DNA of 64,000 nucleotides. Origin: Abelmoschus esculentus. Its lineage: Eukaryota > Streptophyta > Magnoliopsida > Malvales > Malvaceae. The position numbers and the translations under genes are program-made. The notes below the pieces were generated by a model. It did no database searches, was not told where the DNA came from, and saw only the letters and a program-made list of their open reading frames with translations. Location: contig JAUCBN010000017.1 of the NCBI GenBank assembly GCA_035048815.1, positions 15,186,936 through 15,250,935 on the forward strand. The letters are read 5' to 3'. Positions 32,801-43,686 of this stretch are shown here, in pieces. Each line of letters opens with the position of its first letter. Positions within the stretch are counted from its first letter, which is position 1.

Positions 32801-33001
32801 CTGGTTTTTGCCAAAAGTAACAGCAATTAGCACAAACTGAAGTGCCAGCCATAGGTGAAAACTGAAATGAACTCCTCTCCCTTCCATGAAAACAGAAAAC
32901 ATTGGCAACAATTCCCTCTGAAATGGTAGTTTCAAACAGAGCGTGTAGCTAATGAGTAATCCGTCTATCGGCATAGTTCTTAAATAGACCAGTCGCTCCA
33001 T
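29843..33001 (-). CDS. LRR receptor-like protein (RLP, EIX-type)
   Basis: An uninterrupted single exon of up to 1052 codons. A hydrophobic signal segment (FHLWLALQFVLIAVTFG) precedes the LRRNT_2 cap starting at C71 (CIAEEKRALLDF, then ECCKWKGVGC). About 25-30 extracellular LRRs of the LxxLxLSxNxLSGxIP type follow, split by an island domain near residues 820-845 (contains HLLVIWKGVEQEYGKTL). After a GLCGAPL cap and acidic spacer comes one membrane span (about 991-1014, FFTGMSAGFLVGFCGIF) and a cytoplasmic tail of about 38 residues with no kinase. This is the layout of RLPs such as EIX2- and Cf-type immune receptors, which signal through SOBIR1/BAK1 (family knowledge). Ligand unknown. M34 (32902) or M39 (32887) may be the true start, since they place the signal peptide better than M1. 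No stop or frameshift is seen. Confidence 0.92.
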   Translation of the reverse strand: MERLVYLRTMPIDGLLISYTLCLKLPFQRELLPMFSVFMEGRGVHFSFHLWLALQFVLIAVTFGKNQSVTCIAEEKRALLDFKNGLFDSDNLLASWTREDDECCKWKGVGCDNMTGHVVMLDLRPRFYSDALSMSWSTISGEIGSSLLELKHLEHLDLSFNGFEKIPEFMGSLSELTYLNLTENPLTGTIPHQLGNLSRLLYLDLGGEYNKLLVSDNLEWLSRLSSLKLLKFGSTNFTKATNWLQVIRSHPSLSVLHFEGCDLAEVDPSSLSQTNSSNSLSVLHLTSSLTLHPSTFPMLLNISQSMLELDLSYNYVSNSSLTPDCFDNMPALERINFEVNNLEGGIPKSLGNLCSLKELNLGSNKLNGPLAVAVKNLSGCAKDSLEILNLGTNSFTGSLPSFIPFSSLRELHVSYNLLSGHFEDGFGNISKLEVLDLNGNQFDGPFPDLSRLSSLKKLSLGENLFEGLLPVSIGNMSQLVHLDVSSNSLHGVISEAHLFHLTKLRSLIISYNPNLSFHLTSDWIPPFQLDYIDMSSCELGPKFPTWLRKQTNFSHLDISNSNISDTIPSWFWNLPSKLIFLSLSWNKISGSVPNLPLKFDYIPSIDLSWNLFYGPIPRFLSNSTVLDLSYNMFSGTLSFLCMKTENELSYLDLSNNLLSGAIPDCWSHKWLSVINLENNNLSGVIPSSLGSVELLESLRLRNTSLYGEIPNSLQNCTQLKLLDLGENKLTGIIPPWIGGRLRSLVVLRLRSNEFHGDLPLTICQLQILQVLDLSLNNISGTIPSCLNNLVAMARLGSSNVTIPSLFFYADADWTGNSNSYYYTEDTFDEHLLVIWKGVEQEYGKTLGLLKVIDLSCNKLSGEIPEEIATLQGLVALNLSTNMLKGSMIREIGQLSALESLDLSANHLSGEIPKSLSELSFLSVLNLSNNNLSGKIPSGTQLQSFNATSYSENPGLCGAPLRKCPGDETPTPPNTGNTETHTEGDKEWFEPLCFFTGMSAGFLVGFCGIFCSLLLNRSWRHRYFHMVNKSGDWISLTVALQMAKLHRIFRSRG

Positions 33002-34326
33002 TCGTCACACCCGTTGCTTTCCGTAAAGCAAGTGAAGCAACGAGCTAAGTCAGAAAGTTTGAAGAGAACAGGTCCCCCAACGCCATCGTCATCTGCCATC
33101 CACTTGCCTTGAAAGTCTACTCTTTAGACATGGAACTGGGAGATGCTGTTATCATTTCCCTTGCTTCAAACTTGGAGCTTGGATTCTATGGCGATCTACA
33201 TCAGTGGAATGTTTCCAGCGAGAGAAAAACATCAACAATTGTTGTTTTTATTTTGCAGTCAATTTTGCTTGAATCAGGCTTCCTTCATGCTTCATGTCTC
33301 ATGGAATGACAAAGGCATAAGGATCCAGCATGCATTTATTCACAAGCTTTAGAAGGCAAAGTTCAAACATTAATTTTTATTCACTTTTTAACGAATGTTA
33401 CTGAATTTTTATTAAATCCATAAAATTTACAATTATATTGTAAAAAATTGGATTAAATAATTCAAACATTTTATAACCTAAAAAATAAAAAAAATATTAT
33501 GAAATTAAGTATACTAATAAAATTTAAAAACTTCCTGAATCTTTTTGTCTCTGTCCAAAAAAGAGGCATAAAAAGGAAAAAATTGTAGACGATCCAAACT
33601 ATCATGTAAACTATCATGTGAAAAGTATCGCTGGGATATAACTTTTCAAATGACCACCGACAAAAAAAAATCAAAAACTAGCGTCTATTGAATCAAACCA
33701 CAAGAGCAGATAAATCAAACCACTGACAAATAACAGTTCATCGCTAGAGTATGTTGAAACGTGCCACAAGAGTAGATGAATCAAACCGCAAAACGAAAAC
33801 ATGTCACAAAGACAGAAGAAAACATGTCACAAGTACAGAAAAAACGTGTTATAAAAGAAGAGATTTTTATTAAAATCAAAAATAAAAATAATAGATTTAT
33901 AAATCCGGTGATCGACAACTAATACTAAGATTGATTACCGATCATCAATCAAAGGGATAAATCAAAGTAAAGAACGATTAAGAACGAAAATTTTTGGAAA
34001 AAGAAGATAGCGGCTCAATCGGCTAGGGATAAATCAAAGGGTATGCTCATCCGGCGGTACGATAATATTTTGTCCCCAAAGTTTATATAACCTATAATTT
34101 TGATCCTAATTCAAAACAAAACAATAAATCTAACTATTATTATTTTAAAATTTCATCAATTTAATATTTATTTTTCTCTTAAATTTATTGTCTTTATCTC
34201 AAGAATTTTATATTACTTTATTGTTATTCATGAAAAATATGAAAAAAAATATCACATATAAAAATACGATGAAAGATATATGTATATATTATATAATTAA
34301 AAATTTATTTAAATTCAAATTAAATT
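33002..34326. other. RLP upstream region and AT-rich flank
   Basis: Moderate composition to about 33360 (the RLP promoter/leader), then strongly AT-rich. A local direct repeat GCCACAAGAGTAGATGAATCAAACC/ACCACAAGAGCAGAT... lies near 33700-33790. No gene. Confidence 0.4.
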
Positions 34327-35379
34327 ATATTTGTCAACACGAATAATTTATATATTATATATAATAAGTAATAAAATATAAATAATTAATAATTAATATA
34401 AATAATAATTAATAAAATAATAATAATATTATAAAATATAAAAAAAATAAAAAAAAAACAAATCGAAAATCTGGAAACCGAAAAAACAGGGTGTGTGTGG
34501 CCGGATTCTTAGGATTAGAGTTAGTTGGGATTGAGGGATTTGGTGTGAGAGTTTTAAGGGATTTGGGTGTTTGAATCCAAGTGGAATTACTGAATCGAAT
34601 CCCTTTAAATAGGGATTCGATCGACTGGAGAAAGGGCTGGGATCGATTCGGATTCGGAGGAAATTGAGAAGCAAGAATTGATGCTAGGATTAGAGTCAGA
34701 ATCGGAGTTATTCACTGCTTGGAGGCTACCGAAAGTTTGAGGTAAGTTTTTCGTTTTGATTTCCCCGTTTCCATCTTTGTTTCGGTGGTTTAGGTGCTAA
34801 GGGTTTGGATTTTTGGTTAGTTTAGGGTGCTTCGGCCGATGAGTTTATGTGTTTAAGGCTAGTTTCGATCCGTTTTGGGTTGTTAGATCTCAAGAAACCT
34901 AAGTTTTAGTGTTTTTCTGGGTGTTTCAAGGGTCATCGGCGAGCTCGTCGGCGTCGAGAGTTGTTTCCGGCGTCAGAAACAGCGCCAGATGGGTGATCGG
35001 AATGTTCGTCACGACGGCCGAAAAACTCACCGGAGTGCTCATCGGTGGCGGCGACTTGGATTCAACGACGGAAGACACGGTGGTTCCCTGTCGTGTTCTT
35101 CGTGTTCTTCAAGAACATTGAAGAACACCATGCAAAAAGCATGGTTTTGATCCGTCTGGATCCTTATTCCTGGGTTTTTAAGTGTTATAGCCCAGAGAAT
35201 TTGTTTGAGCCGAGTTTGCACCGAGTTGGTGAGGGTGAGAAGTGTCCGAGTCAACTCGGATAAAAGGGGGTATATCCCTCCCTATACGGCGCCGTTTTGG
35301 CAGTCGGGTCAAGTGGGTCGGATCCGGGTTAACTCGGATTCGCGTCTTTTTGATTAAATGGGAGAATTTGCCTCCCTGG

Positions 35380-36270
35380 TCCTCCAGACTTTAAACCATA
35401 CTGCAATTTGGTCACTAAACCTTTAATTAGGTCCCTAGAGCTTTAATTTTCATTTAATTTAGTCCATAGAAACCCCTAATTAGCCCCTAGACCCTTAGAT
35501 TTGATTCAATTAGGTCCCTAGAAACCTTCAATTAGGCCCTTAGACTCATAATTAGACCCCTAGGATTAAAATTAATCAAACTTAGACTTTAATTAGGATG
35601 AAAAAACTAATTTTAAAGACTTGAAAATTATTAATTAGGTTCTAATTAGAATTTAATTTAATTTTTAAGAAAATTTAAAATTAATTTAATCTAATTAAAT
35701 CTAATATGAAATTAATTTGACCCCTAAGACTTAAAAAGTAGACCTAAATTAGGTTTAATTCAGTTCTTAAAACTTTGGAAATAATTTTAATTAATTATTT
35801 TAATTTATTTTAATTAATTTCCAAAAAAATAAGTTTTAAAATTAATTAAACTTTATTAGGTCTAGTTTAGCCTTAAACCTTAAAACACTCACCAAATTAG
35901 ACTTTAATTAGGCTTCTTTAATTCTTTAATTTAGGAAATAATTTGAATTAATTAATTTAATTAATTTTAATTAATTTCTAAAAGATAAGATTTAAAAACT
36001 AATTAGGTCTAATTAGCTCAAATTTCACCAAACTAAACTTTAATTAGGTTAAATTAAAATCTTAAAATTTAGAAGTTACTTTAATTAAGACTCTTAATTA
36101 ATTTAAAATTTCTAAGATAAGGTTTAAAAATTAACTTAATTAAGTTTAAACCAATCCTAATTAAGCCTTTGAGCTTAAAATTCACCAAGATAGATTTAAA
36201 TTAGGTTTTAATTAAAATTTGAAGTTAGGAAAATTTAATTAATCAATTTAATTAAAATTTCTAAAACTTT
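35380..36270. repeat. Degenerate AATTAGG repeats inside the LTR
   Basis: Anchor motifs recur. CACCAAATTAGACTTTAATT-like blocks lie near 35890, 36026 and 36181. AATTTCTAAAAGATAAG-like blocks lie near 35813, 35974, 36105 and 36254. The period is roughly 135-160 bp. The same series exists in the 3' LTR (51610-52500). Confidence 0.65.
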
Positions 36271-36278
36271 AAAGTTAA

Positions 36279-37340
36279 TGTAGAACTAATGTTTTGATAT
36301 AATAATTGAAAAATAGTTTTGGACTAATTTGAAAAGATTTCAAAAATGGTTCTTATGTCCAAACTATTTGAAAATATATTTAAGATGTTTTTGAGTGATT
36401 TTAAATATGTTTTAAATGATTTAAAGAAACCAAATAAGTGTTTTTAACCCAGGTGTTTCGATACACCCTTAAGGTGTTTCGATACCTATTCTTCAATACC
36501 ATGGTTTCAAAGGCAAAACCACAGTGGTATCGATACTAGTATCGATACCTTTTTGCCACTGTAATGCTTTGTTTCGAAACCTGTTTCGAAACACCCCCAA
36601 CGGTCAAAATGATTTTATAAAAAACCCCAACGGCTAGGAGCGGTATCGATACCGGTATCGATACCAGTACTTAAATGCAGGTCAACGGCTATTTCTCAAA
36701 GAGGGTGTTTCGATACCAGTTCAAGCGGTATCGATACCACCTGCACCAGAAGAGGAAATAAGCCTTGTAATCAGCTCCAAACGGCTCCAAACCAATCCCA
36801 ACGGTCACCAACGGCTAGAAGCTCATTTGGGATGATAAAAGGAAGCATCAAGCATCAAGAGTAGACTAATGCTTCACTTGTAACAACATTATGATCAAGA
36901 AATTGTCTTAGTGCTTAATTTCCTATTATTTGGGTAGACAAACACTTGTGAGCTCAATTGTCAATATATGCTCAAGTGTAATTAGGAATTGGGTGAGTGC
37001 TTAGTTGCAAACACTAGCCTTATTAGAAGGATTCAAGTTTGCTAAGTTTTCTTGTTTGAGTGAATTCCCAAAGTTCGGGTTGTGAACTTTGGATGCTAGA
37101 TTCGGCTTTGAGTCTAGGGTTGTAAGGTTATCCCTTTGGCCTTAAAAGGTTGAAATTCTTAGTGAATTTGGAAATCCTTAGTGGGAAGCTAAGGTAGTGG
37201 ATGTAGGTGCTTGTTCGAAGGCCGAACCACTCTAAAATCATTGTGTTATTTTTGCTTCTACACTTATCCACCCAAATTGCCACTTCTCCACCACTTGGCT
37301 AATCTAATCGGTTGTGCATCGAGCCACTCCAAGTCTAACA
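36279..37340 (+). mobile_element. Nested solo LTR, 1062 bp, TSD GTTAA
   Basis: It begins TGTAGAACTAATG and ends ...AGTCTAACA, flanked by GTTAA (36274-36278 and 37341-37345). The 3' LTR of the host element has one GTTAA and no insertion at the matching point (about 52510), which proves the insertion by comparison within the window. It belongs to the same family as 28322-29484, with shared GTATCGATAC palindromes and a common 3' part. Confidence 0.95.
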
Positions 37341-38383
37341 GTTAATTTCACACTTAATTAAATCTAATCAATCTTTCAAGGTTTGCTTCCTAGTCCCTTT
37401 GATCTTTTTCAATACAAGTCCCTTTGTATTCATGAATTTTTGATGTAATGTTGTACTCCCATGATTCTAATAAAAAATATCAAGTTCCTTTTACCTTGTT
37501 TGTTTATTTTATTATGTTTTGCATAACATATTTTAGGGAGATCACTTAATAAACATTTTAGTTAATTAATTTAGAGCCTTCTAGGACTAGTCGATTTAAT
37601 TAATTAATTAATTTAATTAGGGAGATAATTTAGTAACATAGCATTTGAATCTTATGTCTCGGATACACTAAAAAGGTTGGTGTTTTGACGTACCATGATG
37701 CTGACCTAGAGAGTGTACCTTGGCATCGAATTCATGTATTATTAAAACTTAGAATTTTGACGAAATAACTTAGGTTTAGAATTAAATAAAATGGATAGGT
37801 AAACAACTAGTGGCGTTAGTAACTTAGGTTTCAAACACTTAAGCAATGGAGCCTTTCTTAGGGTTAAAACTTAAAATGAACAAGATAAAAATGGTCATGC
37901 ATTTTGCTCTAGCCTTTTGAGGCGGAAGTTACATTCCTTTGAATTTGGGTGAGGTTTCCTATCTAGAGGACGTCTCGTTCAACTCAAGTTTAAAGGTGGT
38001 GTAACTTCTAAATCCAAAGGATATCCAAAAATTCAAATAATGTTCATCTAACAATGGGAAATTAAATTAATATCTATCTTCAAAATGTCAATGCCACGTA
38101 ATTTTTTTCAAGTTACCAATTTTGGGGCGTTTGTAAGGGTCGTCCTTATACGTAACCGACTCCCGAACCCTATGTTTTAAAATGAATCTCTGGTATGTTT
38201 TATGGTGTCTGGCCTACCAAAGTGGCCGGTGGCGATTCCAAGTCAAAATTTTCAAATTTAATTATAGATTTTTCCAACATTTGAGTTTTTCAAGATTAAA
38301 ATTGATAAAATTCAGATTTTTAAAAACTTATCGTCGAGCTATTTTTCACCTAAACTCGCGTTTTTAAAGAGGTCGCGACAGCT

Positions 38384-38402
38384 TGGCGACTCCGCTGGGG
38401 AC
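38384..38402 (+). promoter_or_regulatory. tRNA primer-binding site
   Basis: TGGCGACTCCGCTGGGGAC starts three bases after the 5' LTR end. TGG at the left complements a tRNA CCA tail, the standard position and form for reverse-transcription priming. I did not assign the tRNA. Confidence 0.8.
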
Positions 38403-39164
38403 TTAAAAAATTATTTTTTGTGAGTCAGACCTAACTGTTTTTAAACTTTACGTGGCATTTTGGCATTTTGAGGATAGATATTAATTTAATTTTTTATTGT
38501 TAAGTGAACATTATTTGAATGAGGATAACCTTTTACTTTTATGATATAACTGTCATTCATGCATAAGCTCTCGACCCGAGCTTTGACCCTTAAGTGAGAG
38601 TTAGATATTACCCGACGTGATGCTCTCCAGATTCGAGTTTCGGATTTTTATCTGCTTCCGGTATACTAACCTTACGCATCGTGGGGTCTTCACCTCCGTT
38701 GTAAGGGACCTATACCACCGAATCGATGTCTCATCGTCGTAGTAGACCATAACGACAGTTCGGGAACCTAGTGTCTAGACCAAAAAACCGCATATAGAGT
38801 AGAAACCTACCCCTTCTAGAGCCAGACAAGAACTATAAGATAAGGCGGTATGCTGCCGAAATGCCGCCAAACTTAGGACTTCTCTGTTAACATGCTCTCT
38901 GGTTATTTTATGCAACTTAACCTACTCTCTGGTTATTTTATGCAATTTAGCCTGTTCTCTGGTTAATTTTATTTGCATTTTTAACTGCTCTTTGGTTATC
39001 TTTCCCAACACTTCTTTATTATTTTGTTTTATTTTTATATTTATCCTACTAACACTTTTCCTTTCTATTTTTCGTTTTTTTTGGTCCTTTATGCATTTTA
39101 TTTTTACTTGACATATTTGTATGAGTATTAATTTGGAAAACAATAAAGTTAGAAGTGTCCAAAA
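38403..39164 (+). other. Retroelement leader with 30-bp tandem repeat
   Basis: Untranslated leader. At about 38895-39000 four copies of TCTCTGGTTATTTTATGCAA-like sequence recur every 30-32 bp, the later ones degenerate. Confidence 0.7.
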
Positions 39165-41275
39165 ATGTCAGAAAAGATCATTATAGGCGAAGATAATACG
39201 GAAGTCTGGACATGGTCCGAGTCAGTTCAGCACGAGAAAGGTGACAGATTGCCATTAGGGAGTGTCTCTACACTAAAAGGGTATGTCAGAATGAGCACAA
39301 ATCAGAGTCCTTGTCTCTCTGAGGTCCAAGAGATATGGGAACAATGGAGTGACGACATGAAAGATCAGTTCAAGAAGGAGTTTGGGGATATTGCGTTGTT
39401 AGTGAAGGTCCCCATTGATAGACACTTAATGAGGGCGATGATGCAGTTCTGGAATCCTGCCTACAACTGTTTTACCTTCGGGAAGATAGACATGATACCT
39501 ACGCTAGAGGAGTATGAAGTTTTGATCAACTGTCCAGCGATAAAGAACGATAGGATATATGTGAAGCCCAACAACACTTCGGGGTTCAAGAAGAAATTGA
39601 TGCAGATCACTGGCAAGGATAAAGAGTTTTGGGAACAGAAGGTAACGGGTCATGACGACGTGAGCGAGGAGAGACAGAGAGTGAGTTGGAAGGTTTTCAA
39701 GGATTTGATAGCCGCGAGCAGCGAAGAGCCTACCAAAGCAAGAAGGATGTATGTCCTTTGCATCTATGGGTTGATGCTATTTCCTAGAACTCCCGAGCAC
39801 ATAGACCCATCCACGGTTGGTTTGTTCGAGAGGTTATCTAAAGGCGTAAATCCGGTTCCTGCCATACTAGTCGAGACCTATAGATCACTCACCGCATGCA
39901 AGAGGGCCGACGAAGGAAGATTTTGGGGATGTGCACAGCTTTTGGAGGTATGGTTCAGAGGCCACCGTTGGAGCTCTCCGTATAGCGTATTAAGGTTCAG
40001 GACTACGTATTCACCCATCGAAGAGCACTTAAAGAGCTACATTTTAGAGAAGAAGACTGAAGTCCAATGGAGTGATCTTTTCCGGGATTTGACAGATTTG
40101 GATATCGTTTGGAAGGCCTGTTGTTTGAATAGAGGGACGACTTTTCGGTATCGGTGCAGAGATAGCGATTGGATCCCATTAATGGGTATATAGGTGGAAC
40201 GGCTTGCTGCCCTCTGTTAGTCTCAAGGCAATTCGGTTCGAGACAGTTCATTCCAGCCACAGCGGGGATGGCCAGTTTCAGTTTTTCACACCAAAGCGAG
40301 GGGTACAGATCTAAATTAGCTTAGATTGTGAAGGCTTGGGATTCGCCTAGGAGAGTTCAGCCTTATCGAGAATTCGAGATCATGACCCGATATGACGAGT
40401 GGAGGGAGCAAAGGGTGAACGATGGAGTTTTCCGAGGAGTACCGAGGGATGAGGGACCATCTTCAAGCAAGGTAATCTTAGAAGCACCGTCAGCGTTAGA
40501 AAAGCTCAAGGAGGATCGGGACTTGGATTTTCAGAGACAAGATATGAAGATCTATGAACTTACACAAGAGATGAACCTCGCGAAGTACCAGGTACAGACT
40601 CATGAGAGGAGAGAGAAAGATATGGAACTTAAGATCGAGAGGCTATGCCGAGATTTGAGAGAAGCGTAAGAAGTATCCGAGGGGCGTAAAAGGAAAAGGG
40701 ACGGTGAAAACAGGAACGTTGGGGATAGTTCTAACCGCTTGAACAAGGTGCTAAAGGAAAAGGAGGAATACAAGAAGTTTTACGAAAGGAAATACCGTGA
40801 AGCGAGAGAAGCAAGTTCCAAGGCTAGGAAGACATCGTACAAAGAGCAAGCAACGATCCGTGAGTTGACAACTCAAGTAACACAGCTAGAAGAATTGGTC
40901 GCCAAATATCACAATGAAGACAAGGCCAAGATGGAAGAGGAAAAGGAGGGGCTTCAACAAAAGATTGTCTCGCTCGAGGGCCAAGTACAAGAGTTGCAAG
41001 GAAAGTTAGTAGACTTTGAAGGAGCTTTGAGCCAAAATACCGGAGGAGCGTGGAAGACGAAGTATGAAATGGCACAACGCACGATCCAGAGTTAGAACAA
41101 TGAGTTGGTCAACTTCAAAGGACAAGTCAGAAGTATTGCGTCCTACGTACAAATATTGACGAGAGAAGCTACAACTCTTCTGAATCAGCCAAACACCGAA
41201 GAGCACGGAGAAGCCATCATCCGCCTGTTACATGAGTTGACCAACTTAGGGATTAGGGCCAACAGTTTTTTGTAG
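39165..41275 (+). pseudogene. Retroelement ORF1: plant-mobile-domain-like plus coiled coil (broken)
   Basis: The first 342 codons (39165-40193) are open. They contain a helical, Trp-rich domain resembling the plant mobile domain/DUF7745 proteins found in Tat/Ogre ORF1 (LMRAMMQFWNPAYNCFTFG, TLEEYEVLINCP, WGCAQLLEVWFRGH). A one-base frameshift near 40185 moves the frame. Stops at about 40321, 40667-40669 (TAA) and 41093-41095 (TAG) then interrupt a Glu/Lys/Gln-rich coiled-coil tail, which runs to TAG 41273-41275. The ORF is separate from gag and ahead of it, on the sense strand. Its function in Ogre elements is not established. Confidence 0.8.
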
Positions 41276-41493
41276 ATTATCTTTAAAGTTGAAGTGAATC
41301 CTTTTTGAACAAACGAATGTTTTTAAGAGATTGTTTTTCGAATTTAATACCTGCTTGCATTCATGCATTCATTCATCATGTGCATTATTAATTAAAACAA
41401 AGTTTAATAACAAAGGTTTTATGACAGTGACTTTTAAAAATAGCAAACATACTATACACATATTCGACGTGTTCGCGCACCAAGAAACGAGCA

Positions 41494-43686
41494 ATGGAGG
41501 AAAGACTACAAAGACTAGAAGATCATCATGCTGAATTTGCAAATCGCTTAGATGCGATAGAAAATGGCATGAAAGATGGCTTCACCAAAATACAAACGGA
41601 TATTATCAGTCAGATAGCTGCTCTGTTGGGCCCGAAGCAAGACGAGAATGGCAAGACATCGATGGGTGGGGCAGACGAAGCTGAAGGACAGGCAGACACG
41701 GTAACTAGGGGGCAACCGGAAGTGCATTCAGTCCTAGGGAGAGTACAGTTTAACGTAGTAGGGGCATCCACGAGTCACCCCGTGGAAGTTGATAATTTTT
41801 CTTCGAATATCGATGAAGTCCCAGATCTCAACTTCATGAGTGAAATAGAGAAGATACGACAGGACATGGAGAAGAAGTATGCTGATCACTTCAAGGCACT
41901 TGAAGCCAAGATCCAAGAAATTCAGGCCCAAGGGTCGGCGGATAAAAGCACCGATGCGTTCGATCTCAGCCTAGTTTCTGATTTGGTCCTACCACCAAAG
42001 TTCAAAATGCCTGATTTCGAGAAATACGATGGGACGTCGTGTCCAAGCGCCCATATGACAATGTATTGTCTAAAGATGACCGCTTTTAGCAAGGATGAGA
42101 AGCTGTTGATCCATTGCTTTCAGGATAGTCTGACGGGTTCTGCTATCCGATGGTACACACAACTCAGTCGGGAGAGTATAAAATCATGGAAGGACCTATA
42201 TCATGCTTTCATGGAGAATTACAAGCATGTGACAGAGATGGGGCCTACTAGAGTCATGTTACAGCAAATGGGGCAAAAGTCTAACGAAACATTCCGACAA
42301 TATTCCCATAGGTGGAGAGATCTGGCTTCTCAAGTACAACCACCGTTGATTGAGCGAGAGATGACTCACATGTTTGTAGAAACATTAAAGGGGCCGATGT
42401 ATGATCGGTTGTTCACAAGCACATCTATGCAGAGCTTCTCTCAAATAGTTGCTACCGGAGAGTTGGTGGAGGCAGCTATCAAAAGTGGGAGAATTGAAGG
42501 ATCTGACAGCTCAAAGAAGAACTCCAAAAAGAAAGACAACGAAGTAAACAACGCTGTCGTGTATGAACTCCTGAGGAATATGACGATTTCCAAACCCGGG
42601 TTGGGAGCCGATGGCTCGCAGAGCTCAAACAAGAAGGACACAAAGTGGGAAAGGCCGAATTTCTCACCAATCCCTATTACGTATGCTGAGTTGTATGCTC
42701 AGCTACATGATGCTGATATGATTCGCCCGTATTTCATCATTCCGCTCAAACCCCCTTATCCATACTGGTATGACCCGAAGGCCCAGTGTGTATATCATGC
42801 TAACGTTCATGGACATAGCATCGAGAACTGCACAGCCTTTAAGAAAATTATCCAGAACATGATAAATGTCGGGGTTTTGAAGTTCGATGAACCCAGCGTA
42901 TCAACAAACCCATTACCGAATCATGGTGGTCCGGGCATGAACGCAATTAAAGAGGACCAAACAAGATAGGTCAAACTGAGTGTGTCGGAAATTCGATCAC
43001 CCTTAAAGTGGGTTTTTCAACAACTGTTTGATAATGGGCTCATCTGTCAAGGGATGCAAATGAAAGAATCTACCGGGGCAAGCTTGTATTGTGAATTCCA
43101 TCAAGAACTCGGGCATACAACTCAACAGTGTAGCGAGTTTAGGGGCCTGTTACAAGGAATGATGGACAATAAGGAGGTGGAATTCTTTATCAAAGAAGGG
43201 GGCCGGAAAATGATGGATGTGTACGCGTCAGAAAATACCGGGCCGAAATACAGTGCAAGCAGGCCGCAAGTTATCTCAGCTCGACCAAGGGGCAATAATC
43301 CGGTTGGGTCAACAAATGCTCCTCGCATAGTAATTACCCATCCAGCTCCCTTCCCGTTTAAGGATACACAAAGGGTGCCATGGAATTACGCCGCGAGTGT
43401 GGCTGGGCCAACCAGTTCAAAGCCCATTGAGGAAGTACAGACAGGAAAATCTGAAGCTGTTGAGAGAGAGGAAATACAAGAACCAGTAAATGAGGTGGGG
43501 CATTTCACGAGGAGCGGGAGATGTTACTCACCGGCTCAGGAAGAAGAAAAGGATCAAACTAAGCTTGTAGAGAAGAAGAAGATTTTCGTAGATCCAATTC
43601 TGAAGGTGAATGAGCCAGTCACTGAGGAGCAAGCACATGAGTTTCTGCGATTTCTGAAGCACAGTGAGTACAATATAGTGGAGTAG
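41494..43686 (+). pseudogene. gag: Gag polyprotein region (one internal stop)
   Basis: Starts at ATG 41494 with an N-terminal coiled coil (MEERLQRLEDHHAEFANRL). The retrotrans_gag core lies at about 42080-42460 (LIHCFQDSLTGSAIRWYTQL, then FRQYSHRWRDLASQVQPPL). Two zinc-knuckle-like motifs follow, C-x2-H-x5-H-x4-C near 42788 and C-x2-H-x4-H-x4-C near 43091. An in-frame TAG at 42967-42969 splits the region, and the frame continues to another TAG at 43684-43686, beyond which it stays open into protease. Confidence 0.88.

Larger units (their letters stand above)
34332..38380 (+). repeat. 5' LTR of the Ogre/Tat element (interrupted)
   Basis: TGTCAACACG...GGTCGCGACA. It spans 4,049 bp, but 1,067 bp of that is a nested solo LTR plus one copy of its TSD; the rest (2,982 bp) matches the 3' LTR (2,983 bp) nearly base for base. 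The central part (about 35380-36270) is a set of degenerate 135-160 bp AATTAGG-rich repeats. By eye the two LTRs differ by a few percent, mostly transitions. Confidence 0.93.

Noticed and set aside
34909..35263. Open frames of about 70 codons inside the LTR, duplicated at 51145-51499
   Set aside because: Duplicated only because the LTR is; frames on both strands are equally open, with no domain or known LTR-encoded protein.
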